DNA of 64,000 bases from Fictibacillus nanhaiensis (GCA_016401345.1 JAEACG010000002.1:682001-746000); one strand, 5' to 3'. Positions 44,068 through 52,536 are shown, counted from the first letter of the stretch. Translations and numbers: made by a program. Notes: generated by a model from the letters alone, not told the origin.

Positions 44068-44096
44068 GACTCCTATAACCAGGAGTCTTTTTTTTT
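44068..44096 (+). terminator. Intrinsic terminator after spoIVA
   Basis: GACTCCT and AGGAGTC flank ATAACC, followed by nine T. Confidence 0.9.
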
Positions 44097-44139
44097 GTGA
44101 TCATAACTTCTTCCTGCTTCTCTATATGGGGGTATTGAA

Positions 44140-44277
44140 GTGGATAAGCCTAACTCGAGGTATTTGATTGTTATGTTACTAGCACAAATGACCTGTGTTA
44201 AGGGAGTGACTTTATTACCTCGGTCGTGCCGATTTTTTGTAAAAAAAGGTCAAAAAATAAGGAATTTTAAGGGTTGA
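44140..44277 (+). CDS. Possible 45-residue peptide between spoIVA and hup
   Basis: GTG 44140 has GGGGG (44128-44132) 7 nt upstream. The frame codes 45 residues: a polar start (MDKPNSRY), a hydrophobic stretch LIVMLLAQMTCV, and a very basic C-terminal part (KKGQKIRNFKG). B. subtilis also has a small ORF in this gap, but I cannot confirm homology. A weak hairpin with a T-run (near 44219-44237) falls inside the frame, which counts against it. Confidence 0.35.
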   Translation: MDKPNSRYLIVMLLAQMTCVKGVTLLPRSCRFFVKKGQKIRNFKG

Positions 44278-44322
44278 ATAGCGAAAAACGCCTAAAAAAG
44301 ATTGAATTTCTGTATGTAATCG

Positions 44323-44351
44323 TATAATATAAGGCTTGTTACAGATATAAT
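44323..44351 (+). promoter_or_regulatory. Likely hup promoter region
   Basis: Two perfect TATAAT elements (44323-44328 and 44346-44351) precede hup by 90-120 bp. Neither has a good -35 at the right distance (TTGAAT at 44303 is only 14 bp from the first). Confidence 0.35.
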
Positions 44352-44440
44352 TAGTAAAATCTTGTATTTTACATAAATAAATGAATCATGATTTAAAAGT
44401 TGAATGTTGGTGAATATATCCTTGAGAGGAGGTGAATGGA

Positions 44441-44713
44441 ATGAACAAGACTGATCTAATCAATGCAGTATCTGAGCAAGCTGAGCTTTCTAAGAAAGAT
44501 GCATCTAAAGCAGTTGACGCTGTTTTCGAAGCAATCACTGGTACTCTACAAGGCGGTGATAAGGTACAACTTATCGGATTTGGTAACTTTGAAGTTCGTG
44601 AGCGTGCAGCTCGTAAAGGCCGCAACCCACAAACTGGTCAAGAGATCGAGATCTCTGCTAGCAAAGTTCCTGCTTTCAAACCAGGGAAAGCCCTTAAGGA
44701 CGCTGTTAAATAA
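44441..44713 (+). CDS. hup: DNA-binding protein HU
   Basis: HU is an abundant histone-like protein that bends and compacts DNA as a dimer. It has 90 residues, with the DNA-binding arm [20 protein letters not shown] and the terminal [25 protein letters not shown] is well placed for ATG 44441; GTG 44432 overlaps it. The name hbs is used in B. subtilis, where it also precedes folE (mtrA) and mtrB. Codon choice is strongly biased, as expected for a highly expressed gene. Confidence 0.96.
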   Translation: MNKTDLINAVSEQAELSKKDASKAVDAVFEAITGTLQGGDKVQLIGFGNFEVRERAARKGRNPQTGQEIEISASKVPAFKPGKALKDAVK

Positions 44714-44732
44714 TTGATACATAGGGCAACTT

Positions 44733-44766
44733 AAAAAAGACCGTGAATCCATTCACGGTCTTTTTT
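44733..44766 (+). terminator. Intrinsic terminator after hup
   Basis: AAAAAAGACCGTGAAT and ATTCACGGTCTTTTTT are nearly perfect arms with a two-base loop. Confidence 0.93.
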
Positions 44767-44790
44767 ATATGGAATGGAAGAAGGGAAAGA

Positions 44791-44890
44791 TATATCGGCA
44801 AGAATGAGATTATATCGGCAAGATTTTGAATATATCGGCAACAATCAAAATATATCGGCAACATTTCCATTTTATCAGCAATTCACTCAA
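44791..44890. repeat. Tandem array of five 20-bp units
   Basis: Units begin exactly every 20 bp at 44791, 44811, 44831, 44851 and 44871. The first four start TATATCGGCAA and the fifth TTTATCAGCAA. The second half of each unit varies. The array starts 24 bp after the hup terminator and ends before the folE promoter. Since 20 is not a multiple of three, it does not encode a repeated peptide. Confidence 0.92.
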
Positions 44891-44967
44891 AGAATCACCC
44901 TTCATCCAATTCAAACCTTGCTATTCGATCAGATCCGCTACTCACATGGCGTGAGGGTTTTCTCCTT

Positions 44968-44996
44968 TTGCTATTCTTTCTTCGTTATGCTAAAAT
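44968..44996 (+). promoter_or_regulatory. Promoter for folE-mtrB
   Basis: TTGCTA (44968-44973), 17 bp, then an extended -10 TGcTAAAAT ending at 44996. Confidence 0.6.
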
Positions 44997-45033
44997 TTTT
45001 CTATTGTGTTAATGGAATTGGAGGACAACCGGC

Positions 45034-45600
45034 GTGGCAGAAGTTCAAAAAGAAAAAATTGAGTTAGCTGTAAAAATGATATTAGAAGCTATAGGTGAGG
45101 ACCCTGAGAGAGAGGGTTTAATAGATACACCAAAACGTGTTGCGAAAATGTATGAAGAAGTATTCCAAGGATTAAATCAAGATCCAAAAGAGCACTTTGC
45201 TACTATTTTTGGCGAAGATCATGAAGAGTTAGTGCTTGTAAAAGACATTCCTTTCTACTCCATGTGTGAGCATCACCTTGTTCCTTTCTTCGGGAAAGCA
45301 CATATCGGTTACATACCTAAAGGAGGAAAAGTAACAGGCTTAAGCAAGCTGGCTAGAGCTGTTGAAGCTGTTACAAAACGACCTCAACTACAAGAAAGAA
45401 TTACTTCGACGATTGCGAATAGCTTGCTCGAGACTTTAGAACCTCATGGTGTGATCGTGGTTATTGAAGCAGAGCATATGTGCATGACGATGCGTGGTGT
45501 TAAAAAACCGGGCTCTATGACGGTTACTTCAGCGGTACGCGGTGTTTTTGAAAAAGATCCTGCTGCTCGTGCAGAAGTACTAAGTTTAATCAGAAACTAA
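45034..45600 (+). CDS. folE: GTP cyclohydrolase I
   Basis: FolE converts GTP to dihydroneopterin triphosphate, the first step of folate synthesis. It has 188 residues with the zinc-binding and catalytic motifs [18 protein letters not shown] and [12 protein letters not shown]. The start is GTG 45034 with GGAGG about 10 nt upstream. In B. subtilis the gene is called mtrA and pairs with mtrB, linking folate and tryptophan (chorismate-derived) control; the same pair is present here. Confidence 0.95.
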   Translation: MAEVQKEKIELAVKMILEAIGEDPEREGLIDTPKRVAKMYEEVFQGLNQDPKEHFATIFGEDHEELVLVKDIPFYSMCEHHLVPFFGKAHIGYIPKGGKVTGLSKLARAVEAVTKRPQLQERITSTIANSLLETLEPHGVIVVIEAEHMCMTMRGVKKPGSMTVTSAVRGVFEKDPAARAEVLSLIRN

Positions 45601-45612
45601 GGAGGTAACTTC

Positions 45613-45831
45613 ATGAAATCAGAATTCGATTTTTTCGTGATCAAAGCGAAAGAGAACGGCGTAAACGTGATCGGCTTAACTCGTGGTACAGAAACAAGAT
45701 TTCACCATTCTGAAAAGCTTGATAAAGGTGAAGTGATGATCGCTCAGTTTACCGAGCATACTTCAGCTGTAAAAGTTAGAGGAAAAGCAGTGATCTACAC
45801 AAAACACGGAGAAGTAGATACAGAATCGTAA
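45613..45831 (+). CDS. mtrB: trp RNA-binding attenuation protein (TRAP)
   Basis: TRAP forms an 11-subunit ring that, with tryptophan bound, wraps RNA carrying spaced GAG or UAG triplets and ends transcription of trp genes. It has 72 residues; the RNA-contacting KKR-equivalent region ([21 protein letters not shown]) and the tryptophan-binding loops ([28 protein letters not shown]) are conserved. GGAGGT precedes the ATG, 12 bp after folE. A matching target lies at 52427-52488, ahead of trpD. Confidence 0.96.
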   Translation: MKSEFDFFVIKAKENGVNVIGLTRGTETRFHHSEKLDKGEVMIAQFTEHTSAVKVRGKAVIYTKHGEVDTES

Positions 45832-45859
45832 GGATTACTTTCGGCGGTATACGTGCCAA

Positions 45860-45892
45860 AAAGCTGGGCTAGAGATAAGCCTAGTTTTCTTT
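45860..45892 (+). terminator. Probable terminator after mtrB
   Basis: CT-g-GGCT and AGCC-t-AG pair around AGAGATA, followed by TTTTCTTT. Confidence 0.6.
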
Positions 45893-45934
45893 ATGTCTTT
45901 TAAAGAGGTTGAATCCTAATAATTTTGGCGACTA

Positions 45935-45943
45935 TGTTATAAT
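45935..45943 (+). promoter_or_regulatory. Extended -10 promoter of the hepS cluster
   Basis: TGtTATAAT is a perfect extended -10, about 40 bp before hepS. No good -35 is seen. Confidence 0.55.
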
Positions 45944-45981
45944 AAGAAAGCACAATTTTGCTGTGTCATTGGAGGGATTTG

Positions 45982-46695
45982 ATGAACACCATGGAACAAA
46001 TTCAACGTTTAAAACAGCATACACTTTTTTTGATGCAGCACGGTTATGTGGATAGATTTCTTCAACCTCCAGTCTTTAATGAATCCAAAGTATTCATCAC
46101 GTACTGTCTGTTGCGTGAACTTGAATTGGATGAAGCTGTAGAAGCAGAGTATTTTAGTTCGATTACTCTCATGCAAGCTGCTTTGGACCGTCATGATGAC
46201 ATTTTAGAAGAGAACATCACCGAGAATAAAAAGAAACGTCAGCTAGTCGTTTTATCTGGCGACTATTTTAGCAGTCTATATTACTTGCTTTTATCTCACT
46301 GTGAAAATTTAGATCTGATTCAAAAACTGTCGAGTGCTGTTCAAGAAATTAACGAACAGAAGGCAGATCTTCATATTCAGAGTAGGGACAAGTTTTCTAT
46401 TACGAGTGTAGAATATTTAAAAGCTGTACAAAAGATCGACAGTCTTCTTTTTACAAAAGCAGCAGAATCGCTCGGCCTTCATACATATATACCTTTTATT
46501 GAAAGATACCTTCTGGTGTCACGCTATCAGAATATGGACACGAGAAGAAGATTAAGTGAAGACCAATTGACCTTCCTTAAAACATGTGAGACGGAAATTA
46601 AGAATAAAGCGGTTGAAATGCCTCTGTTGTTTCATAGAGAAGGATACAGCATGGAAGATGCTAGTAAAAATGACTTAATGTTAGGAGAGGGTTAA
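45982..46695 (+). CDS. hepS: Heptaprenyl diphosphate synthase component I
   Basis: HepS is the small non-catalytic subunit that pairs with HepT to make the C35 side chain of menaquinone-7. It has 237 residues, mostly helical, without the DDxxD motifs of the catalytic subunit. GGAGGGA precedes ATG 45982; an in-frame start at 45958 lacks a site. Order hepS-menG-(three genes)-hepT is as in B. subtilis, except for the inserted genes. Confidence 0.9.
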   Translation: MNTMEQIQRLKQHTLFLMQHGYVDRFLQPPVFNESKVFITYCLLRELELDEAVEAEYFSSITLMQAALDRHDDILEENITENKKKRQLVVLSGDYFSSLYYLLLSHCENLDLIQKLSSAVQEINEQKADLHIQSRDKFSITSVEYLKAVQKIDSLLFTKAAESLGLHTYIPFIERYLLVSRYQNMDTRRRLSEDQLTFLKTCETEIKNKAVEMPLLFHREGYSMEDASKNDLMLGEG

Positions 46696-46699
46696 TCCG

Positions 46700-47404
46700 A
46701 TGTTGAGCAAAGAAGAACGGGTTCACTCTGTGTTTGAAAAGATTTCTGATCAGTATGATTACATGAACGACTTGATCTCTTTTAAACAGCATAGTAAATG
46801 GCGTAAAGATACGATGAAAAGAATGAAAGTACAGCCTGGAAACCATTGTTTAGACGTTTGTTGCGGAACAGGTGAATGGACATTCGCTCTTGCCGAAGAA
46901 GTTGGGACTTCGGGGAAAGTAGTGGGGCTAGATTTTAGTCAGAACATGCTTAATGTCGGGATTGAAAAGCTGAAGAAGCGCCGATCTCCTGGAGTCAGCT
47001 TCATCCATGGCAATGCGATGGAGCTTCCGTTTGAAGATAACAGCTTTGATTTTGTTACAATCGGGTTTGGCCTAAGAAACGTACCTGATTATCTTCAGAC
47101 ACTTAAAGAGATGGCACGCGTTGTAAAGCCAGGCGGGAGAGTAGTCTGTCTCGAGACTTCTCATCCGACGGTTCCTGTGTTCAAGCAGCTTTTTAAGTTT
47201 TACTTTACGTATATCATGCCTGTATTCGGCAAGTTGTTCGCTAAAAGCTATCAGGAATACGCATGGCTTCAAGAATCTACAGAAGCATTTTTAACAAAAG
47301 AAGAACTGAAAGAACTTTTTAAACAAGCGGGTTTGTCGAATGTTGAGGTCAAATCGTATGCTTTAGGCGCTGCTGCCATGCATACAGGGAAAAAACAGCA
47401 ATAG
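46700..47404 (+). CDS. menG: Demethylmenaquinone methyltransferase
   Basis: MenG (UbiE family) methylates demethylmenaquinone with S-adenosylmethionine, the last step of menaquinone synthesis. It has 234 residues with SAM-binding motif [22 protein letters not shown], and the family signature [19 protein letters not shown] near the N-terminus. AGGAGAGGG precedes the ATG, 4 bp after hepS. It serves both the classical and futalosine routes. Confidence 0.95.
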   Translation: MLSKEERVHSVFEKISDQYDYMNDLISFKQHSKWRKDTMKRMKVQPGNHCLDVCCGTGEWTFALAEEVGTSGKVVGLDFSQNMLNVGIEKLKKRRSPGVSFIHGNAMELPFEDNSFDFVTIGFGLRNVPDYLQTLKEMARVVKPGGRVVCLETSHPTVPVFKQLFKFYFTYIMPVFGKLFAKSYQEYAWLQESTEAFLTKEELKELFKQAGLSNVEVKSYALGAAAMHTGKKQQ

Positions 47405-47420
47405 AAGAGAGCGTTGCAGT

Positions 47421-48284
47421 GTGTGGAATAAAATTAAAATTATTTTAGAAATGATAAAATTTGAACATACCATCTTTGCTCTACCCTTTGCATTTCTTGG
47501 AGCAATAATGGGAAACCTCGTTGAAGAGGGATCAGTTCCGTCACTGATGGAATGGATTTGGATCACTCTTGCTATGGTTGGTGCACGAAGTTCTGCTATG
47601 GCACTGAACCGTGCGATAGATTCAGAGATTGATGGAGCGAATCCTAGAACGAAAACAAGAGCGATACCAGCAAAGCTTTTAAAAAGAGGCGAAGTATACC
47701 TTTTTATTCTCGTCTCACTAGCTTTGTTGTTCGTTAGTGCGTACCAATTAAACGCTCTATCCGTTAAGCTTTTGCCGCTTGCTGTCTTTTTTCTTGTTAT
47801 CTATTCCTATACAAAACGTTTTACGTATTTGTGCCATATCGTCTTAGGGGTTACGATCGCGATCGCACCACTCGGAGGTTGGGTCGGAGCAACAGGAACA
47901 CTTAGTCCCGAAGCCTTTTTGCTATTTGTTGGTGTATTGTTTTGGACAGCAGGTTTTGATGTGATCTATGCCACACAAGATGCTGAATATGATAAGTCAC
48001 ACGGTCTGTATTCCATTCCATCTGCTTTTGGTATCGCTAATGGTCTGATGACTGCTAGATGGCTGCACGTTGCTAGTTTCATAGCTTTTGTTTCACTTGG
48101 CGTTGTATCAGGAATGGGCTGGATCTACTACTTAGGTGTGTTCATCTCAGGTGCGATCATGGTCTATGAGCACTCACTCGTTAAGCCTCATGATCTGTCT
48201 AAACTGGATGTGGCTTTCTTTACGATGAACGGTGTATTGAGTGTGGTCATGTTTATCTTTTCAGTAGGAGATTTGTTGATATGA
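47421..48284 (+). CDS. UbiA-family prenyltransferase, probable menaquinone route (MqnP)
   Basis: This is a membrane prenyltransferase of 287 residues with about eight helices. The aspartate-rich Mg-binding motifs are NRAIDSEIDGANPRT and the second YATQDAEYDKSHGL. The UbiA family attaches polyprenyl chains to aromatic acids; next to ubiX and mqnA it most likely prenylates the 1,4-dihydroxy-6-naphthoate intermediate of the futalosine pathway (the MqnP role), using HepS/HepT product. The start is GTG. It is not found between menG and hepT in B. subtilis. Confidence 0.88.
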   Translation: MWNKIKIILEMIKFEHTIFALPFAFLGAIMGNLVEEGSVPSLMEWIWITLAMVGARSSAMALNRAIDSEIDGANPRTKTRAIPAKLLKRGEVYLFILVSLALLFVSAYQLNALSVKLLPLAVFFLVIYSYTKRFTYLCHIVLGVTIAIAPLGGWVGATGTLSPEAFLLFVGVLFWTAGFDVIYATQDAEYDKSHGLYSIPSAFGIANGLMTARWLHVASFIAFVSLGVVSGMGWIYYLGVFISGAIMVYEHSLVKPHDLSKLDVAFFTMNGVLSVVMFIFSVGDLLI

Positions 48285-48871
48285 AAACTTTTACAATTGG
48301 AATTACAGGAGCGAGTGGAGCTGTTTACGGCGTAAGACTCGCTCAAGAGATATTAAAAAGCGGACACAAACTACATCTTGTTGTCACTGAAGCAGGCTGG
48401 CAAGTGTTTAGAGAAGAGTTATTATGGGATACAGAAGACCGTGAACGCTGTATAGAAGAAAACTTTGCTTCATACGGTAAAGAACGTTTTCATTATCACA
48501 CCCTTCGTGACTTTAACGCGCCGATCGCAAGCGGTTCGTATCAGAACGACGGAATGGTCATCATTCCATGTTCGATGGGAACTCTTTCAGGAATCGCTCA
48601 TGGTGCATCAGGAAACCTCTTAGAACGTACGGCAGATGTTATGCTAAAAGAGAGCAGAAAACTGATATTAGTGCCTAGAGAGACACCACTTCATAAGATT
48701 CATCTTGAAAACATGCTGAAAGTAACAGAAGCAGGAGGAAAGATTGTTCCTGCGATGCCTGGTTTTTACCACTTGCCGAAGTCTATGGATGACCTTGTGA
48801 ACTTCTTGGTAGGTAAAGTACTAGATAACTTAGGCGTACATCACGAATTGTTTACACGCTGGGGAGACTGA
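48281..48871 (+). CDS. ubiX: UbiX-family flavin prenyltransferase
   Basis: UbiX makes prenylated FMN, the cofactor of UbiD decarboxylases. It has 196 residues with the N-terminal GASGAVYGVRLAQ, PCSMGTLSGIAHG and VPRETPLHKIHLENM motifs. It overlaps ubiA by 4 bp (ATGA), so translation is coupled. In the futalosine pathway a UbiX/UbiD pair removes the carboxyl group after prenylation; the UbiD partner is not in the window. Confidence 0.93.
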   Translation: MKTFTIGITGASGAVYGVRLAQEILKSGHKLHLVVTEAGWQVFREELLWDTEDRERCIEENFASYGKERFHYHTLRDFNAPIASGSYQNDGMVIIPCSMGTLSGIAHGASGNLLERTADVMLKESRKLILVPRETPLHKIHLENMLKVTEAGGKIVPAMPGFYHLPKSMDDLVNFLVGKVLDNLGVHHELFTRWGD

Positions 48872-48877
48872 TAGATT

Positions 48878-49705
48878 ATGAACATCGGGGAAATCAGCTA
48901 CACGAACATCATACCCCTTTATTTTTATTTAGATAGAGAAAGACTGATGGATCAAGGTGCGACTATAACGCAGGCAGTTCCATCTAGAGTAAACGCTTTA
49001 ATGGAGAAACAGCTGGTCGATATCGGAGGCATCTCTTCGTTTTCATACGGAAAGAACGCTCTGAATTACAGCTTAGTTCCAGACCTTTCTGTTTCTTCGT
49101 TCGGAAAAGTAAATTCTATCTTTCTTTTTTCAAAGTATAAGATCGAAGAGTTGAACGGTAAAAGGATCGCCTTAACCTCTAGCTCAGAAACATCGGTCGC
49201 TCTATTAAAAATCATCTTAGACCGTTTTTATGGTGTTGAGGTTACTTACCAGATAGAAACACCGAATTTTGAAGAGATGCTGAACGCTTATGATGCGTGT
49301 CTTTTGATTGGAGACGATGCGATTAGCGCATACCGTAAGCGAGGATCTTATCATGTATACGACCTTGGGGAGATCTGGTACCAACAGACAGGTTTGCCTA
49401 TGATCTTTGCTGTGATGGCGTATCGAAATGAAATGGAAACCGAACAAGGTGCTCTATTGTCGTATGTGGGAAGAAGTATGATAGAGAGCAAAGAAAGATG
49501 TCAGGAAGAAAATTTTGTTCCAGTCATCAAGCGAGTGATAGCAGAACACGGAGGCACTTTTCAGTTCTGGAATTCTTATTTTAGTGGATTAAATTATCAA
49601 TTTAGTGGCGAACATGAAAAGGGACTCAACCTTTATTTTCAGCTAGCTGTAGAGTGCGGATTGTTAAAAACAATGCCCTCTATCATTAAATATTCGTATA
49701 AGTAA
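48878..49705 (+). CDS. mqnA: Chorismate dehydratase MqnA
   Basis: MqnA dehydrates chorismate to 3-enolpyruvylbenzoate, the first committed step of the futalosine menaquinone pathway. It has 275 residues, a periplasmic-binding-protein fold, starting with the family motif GEISYTNIIPLYFYL and containing LTSSSETSVALLKIIL and IGDDAISAY. It is 6 bp after ubiX. Its presence suggests that this organism uses futalosine rather than the o-succinylbenzoate route; mqnB-E would lie elsewhere. Confidence 0.92.
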   Translation: MNIGEISYTNIIPLYFYLDRERLMDQGATITQAVPSRVNALMEKQLVDIGGISSFSYGKNALNYSLVPDLSVSSFGKVNSIFLFSKYKIEELNGKRIALTSSSETSVALLKIILDRFYGVEVTYQIETPNFEEMLNAYDACLLIGDDAISAYRKRGSYHVYDLGEIWYQQTGLPMIFAVMAYRNEMETEQGALLSYVGRSMIESKERCQEENFVPVIKRVIAEHGGTFQFWNSYFSGLNYQFSGEHEKGLNLYFQLAVECGLLKTMPSIIKYSYK

Positions 49706-49727
49706 CGGGCGATAGGGTGAAACAAAA

Positions 49728-50693
49728 GTGAAGTTAAAGGACTTAAACTCATTTCTAAAAAAAGACTTGCAGCAGATTGAAGATCAGCTCGTAGAATCCG
49801 TTCGTTCCGATCAGACACAGATTCATACGGCAGGAGCTGAACTTTTAAAAGCAGGGGGAAAGAGAATCCGCCCTGTATTTGTTCTGCTTTCCGCTCAGTT
49901 CGGCACGTATAACATTCAGCAAGTGAAAAAGCCGGCTGCAGCTCTTGAACTGATCCATATGGCTTCACTCGTACATGATGATGTAGTGGATGATGCAGAT
50001 ATGAGACGTGGAAGAAAAACAGTAAAAGCAAAATACGATAATAAGATTGCCATGTATACGGGCGATTTTATTTTCGCATCCGCCTTAAAACTAATGACTG
50101 AGATCGAAATACCACGTGCGCATCAAATCTTGGCCCAAGGAATGAAAGAGATGTGTCTCGGTGAGATCGAGCAGATCAACGAACAGTATGATACGGATCA
50201 AAACATTAGAAGGTACTTCAAACGGATCAAACGGAAAACCGCACTTCTAATTGCGCTGAGCTGTCAGCTTGGAGCGATTACTTCTAAAGCGGATGTCTCT
50301 CTTCAAAAGAAGCTGTATGATTTTGGTTTCTCTGTCGGCATGGCTTTTCAGATTACGGATGATATTTTAGACTTTACCGCTTCTGAAAAGCAGCTCGGAA
50401 AACCAGCGGGCAGTGATCTGAAGCAAGGAAACTTAACATTGCCTGTGCTGTACACGATCTATCAGTATCCAAACATGAAAGAAAAGCTGGATGCTTATTA
50501 TGAAACAAAAGAGCCTGCTCAACTAGCTGAACTGTTAAAAGATATCAAAGAGTTAGGCGGGATTGATTACGCGACGAAGATATCTGATAAATATTTAAAG
50601 CGCGCTAAATTGGCTGCCGAGTCTTTGCCAGAAACGGATGCCAGAGATAGTTTGTTAAAAGTAGCAGATTATATCGCTGGTCGAAAATTTTGA
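49728..50693 (+). CDS. hepT: Heptaprenyl diphosphate synthase component II
   Basis: HepT is the catalytic trans-prenyltransferase subunit, 321 residues, with first aspartate motif DDVVDDADMRRG and second DDILD (in ITDDILDFTAS). With HepS it makes heptaprenyl diphosphate for menaquinone-7. The start is GTG 49728 with AGGGTGA upstream. It closes the hepS-menG-ubiA-ubiX-mqnA-hepT cluster; ndk follows with its own promoter. Confidence 0.94.
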   Translation: MKLKDLNSFLKKDLQQIEDQLVESVRSDQTQIHTAGAELLKAGGKRIRPVFVLLSAQFGTYNIQQVKKPAAALELIHMASLVHDDVVDDADMRRGRKTVKAKYDNKIAMYTGDFIFASALKLMTEIEIPRAHQILAQGMKEMCLGEIEQINEQYDTDQNIRRYFKRIKRKTALLIALSCQLGAITSKADVSLQKKLYDFGFSVGMAFQITDDILDFTASEKQLGKPAGSDLKQGNLTLPVLYTIYQYPNMKEKLDAYYETKEPAQLAELLKDIKELGGIDYATKISDKYLKRAKLAAESLPETDARDSLLKVADYIAGRKF

Positions 50694-50697
50694 GTGA

Positions 50698-50726
50698 TTG
50701 CTAATTTTTAAAATTTTTGGTACGAT
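50698..50726 (+). promoter_or_regulatory. Promoter for ndk
   Basis: TTGCTA (50698-50703), 17 bp, then TACGAT with an extended TGg in front (50718-50726). Confidence 0.55.
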
Positions 50727-50777
50727 TTCTCTGGGGAACTTGTCCCACATATACATAGATGATAGGAGAGGGAATGC

Positions 50778-51221
50778 ATGGAAAAAACGTTTTTAATGGT
50801 AAAACCTGATGGTGTTCAACGTGCGTTAATCGGAGAAATCGTATCCCGTTTTGAAAAGAAAGGTTTTCAACTTGTTGGTGCTAAACTAATGAACATTTCT
50901 GAAGATCTTGCAAAAGAACATTATGGTGAGCACAAAGAGCGTCCGTTCTTCGGCGAACTAGTTGAGTTTATTACATCTGGTCCAGTATTTGCTATGGTTT
51001 GGGAAGGTAAGGACGTTATTCTTACAGCTCGTAACATGATGGGCAAAACAAACCCATCTGAAGCGGCTCCTGGTTCAATCCGCGGAGACTATGCTGTTCA
51101 AGTAAGCAACAATATCATCCACGGTTCTGACTCTGCTGAAAGCGCTGTCCGTGAGATTGGTCTTTTCTTCAAAGAAGAAGAACTTGTTTCTTATGATAAA
51201 GCAGTTGCAGTTTGGATTTAA
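50778..51221 (+). CDS. ndk: Nucleoside diphosphate kinase
   Basis: Ndk transfers phosphate between nucleoside tri- and diphosphates through a phosphohistidine. It has 147 residues, with catalytic His115 in [22 protein letters not shown] precedes the ATG. The order hepT-ndk-cheR matches B. subtilis. A strong GC-rich terminator follows. Confidence 0.96.
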   Translation: MEKTFLMVKPDGVQRALIGEIVSRFEKKGFQLVGAKLMNISEDLAKEHYGEHKERPFFGELVEFITSGPVFAMVWEGKDVILTARNMMGKTNPSEAAPGSIRGDYAVQVSNNIIHGSDSAESAVREIGLFFKEEELVSYDKAVAVWI

Positions 51222-51245
51222 TTTTACATGGAAATGAAAGCGTTT

Positions 51246-51272
51246 TAACCGGCCGCCGTGCCGGTTTTTTAT
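51246..51272 (+). terminator. Intrinsic terminator after ndk
   Basis: AACCGGC and GCCGGTT flank CGCCGT, then a T-run. Confidence 0.9.
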
Positions 51273-51296
51273 TTTGAGAACCTTTAACAATATGAG

Positions 51297-51380
51297 TTTG
51301 CCAAGATTCATTATTAAATTTACCTCTCTTCATAATAATTTGACCGATTTGCAATCTAATTTCACCAATTCACCTATTAT
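51297..51380. repeat. Degenerate array of four 20-22-bp units
   Basis: TTTGCC, TTTACC, TTTGACC and TTTCACC recur every 20-22 bp from about 51297. On the reverse strand the core reads TCGGTnAAATT, close to the ATCGGCAA core of the 44.8 kb array. It begins about 25 bp after the ndk terminator, in the 335-bp gap before cheR; no gene is seen there. Confidence 0.55.
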
Positions 51381-51556
51381 AATGACAAGTCGACTATAAC
51401 TTACAAAAATCGACAACTTCCCACGGATAAAATAATAATATAAATGCACCAGCCATCTGTAATGTTCATTCATCTAGTATGCAAAAATCCGTATCAGCTT
51501 CCGATATATATGTGTAGAGATTAAATATGCATGGCAGTGGAATTGGAGAGAGACAT

Positions 51557-52336
51557 ATGGACCCGGACTATGAAAGCTTTAAACAGAACATTAATGACCA
51601 AACAGGAATAGACCTTTCCTTGTACAAAGAAGCGCAAATGAAACGCAGACTGCTTGCACTGAGAGACAAGCGATCATTTACAACATTTGCAGACTATTTT
51701 CGAGCACTCACAAAAAATCCAGATTTGCTTCTTGAGTTTTTAGACCGCATGACAATTAACGTTTCTGAGTTTTACCGAAATCCTGCTCGATGGGATGTGC
51801 TCGAGAAAAAAATCATTCCATTGTTAGTTGAAGACAGGTCATCTTTAAAAGTATGGAGTGCAGCCTGCTCGACAGGAGAAGAGCCATACAGCCTATCGAT
51901 GCTGTTGTCCGATTATAAGAAGGGCTTATCAAGGTTTTCAATACTTGCAACAGATCTAGATCAACAAGTGTTAGACCAAGCAAAAAAAGGGTTTTATTTT
52001 GAAAAAGCGATCAAAGATGTTCCGAGTGACAAAATAGCACGACATACAACAAAAGAGGAACTTGGTATCAGCGTTTCAGATTCTATCAAAAAACAAGTAA
52101 CATTTAAGAAGCAGAATCTGCTTTCAGATCGTTTTGAATCTGATTTTGATCTCATCGTTTGCCGAAATGTGATGATTTATTTTACGGAAGAAGCAAAAAC
52201 GGTTTTGTATCAAAAATTCAGCAAAGCGCTTCGAAAAGGCGGTGTTCTATTCGTGGGAAGTACCGAGCAGATCTTCAATCCTGGATTATACGACTTGGAA
52301 TCAGTAGAACCGTTCTTTTATAGAAAACTTAAGTAA
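51557..52336 (+). CDS. cheR: Chemotaxis protein methyltransferase CheR
   Basis: CheR methylates glutamates of chemoreceptors with S-adenosylmethionine. It has 259 residues: an N-terminal helical domain, then the SAM-binding domain with WSAACSTGEEPYSLSM, ATDLDQQVLDQAKKG, and DLIVCRNVMIYF. GGAGAGAGA precedes ATG 51557; the frame opens upstream but without a site. It is at the same place as B. subtilis cheR, just before the aromatic gene cluster. With the PilZ protein at 33 kb it suggests a motile cell. Confidence 0.95.
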   Translation: MDPDYESFKQNINDQTGIDLSLYKEAQMKRRLLALRDKRSFTTFADYFRALTKNPDLLLEFLDRMTINVSEFYRNPARWDVLEKKIIPLLVEDRSSLKVWSAACSTGEEPYSLSMLLSDYKKGLSRFSILATDLDQQVLDQAKKGFYFEKAIKDVPSDKIARHTTKEELGISVSDSIKKQVTFKKQNLLSDRFESDFDLIVCRNVMIYFTEEAKTVLYQKFSKALRKGGVLFVGSTEQIFNPGLYDLESVEPFFYRKLK

Positions 52337-52361
52337 AAAAAATTGTAACTCTGTAAATCTG

Positions 52362-52388
52362 TTGACAGATTTCCTACAATAGTTTAAT
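52362..52388 (+). promoter_or_regulatory. trp operon promoter
   Basis: A perfect TTGACA (52362-52367). The best -10 is TTTAAT (52383-52388) with a short 15-bp spacer, or TAATGT two bases on at 17 bp. Transcription should start around 52395, just ahead of the TRAP region. Confidence 0.5.
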
Positions 52389-52426
52389 GTAACTGATAAG
52401 TTTAGAGCACATGTAATCGTGCCATT

Positions 52427-52488
52427 TAGTTTAGAGTTTAGAGCATAGTTGAGACAAGTTGAGAGAGTTTGAGTGGAGCAGAGCCGAG
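52427..52488 (+). promoter_or_regulatory. TRAP-binding region of the trp leader
   Basis: About eleven UAG/GAG triplets, mostly separated by 2-4 nt, run from TAG 52427 through TAG 52432, 52439 and 52446, GAG 52451, 52461, 52465, 52471, 52476, 52481 and 52486. A small 5' hairpin (GCAC/GTGC, 52407-52422) precedes them. This is the pattern bound by the 11-subunit TRAP ring, encoded at 45613-45831. Confidence 0.88.
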
Positions 52489-52489
52489 A

Positions 52490-52510
52490 ATGGATATGTA
52501 CATATGCCAT
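52490..52510 (+). promoter_or_regulatory. trp leader antiterminator hairpin
   Basis: ATGG-a-TATG and CATA-t-GCCAT fold back on each other. The right arm shares GCCAT with the terminator, so the two structures exclude each other. Wrapping of the adjacent GAG repeats by TRAP would favour the terminator. Confidence 0.55.
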
Positions 52511-52536
52511 GCGGGTTATTTCTGCATGGCTTTTTT
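52506..52536 (+). terminator. trp attenuator terminator
   Basis: GCCATGC and GCATGGC flank an 11-nt loop and precede six T. Regulated by TRAP according to the B. subtilis model. Confidence 0.85.

Noticed and set aside
44219-44240. Separate terminator in the spoIVA-hup gap
   Set aside because: The stem TCGG/CCGA has only four pairs; too weak to call beside the strong terminator at 44068-44096.
44774-45067. 97-codon frame across the 20-bp array before folE
   Set aside because: The repeat period is not a multiple of three, the peptide has no repeated pattern, and it overlaps the promoter and start of folE.
51235-51248. Near-perfect cre sequence TGAAAGCGTTTTAA after ndk
   Set aside because: It lies between the ndk stop and its terminator, with no promoter close enough to be controlled; likely chance in AT-rich sequence.
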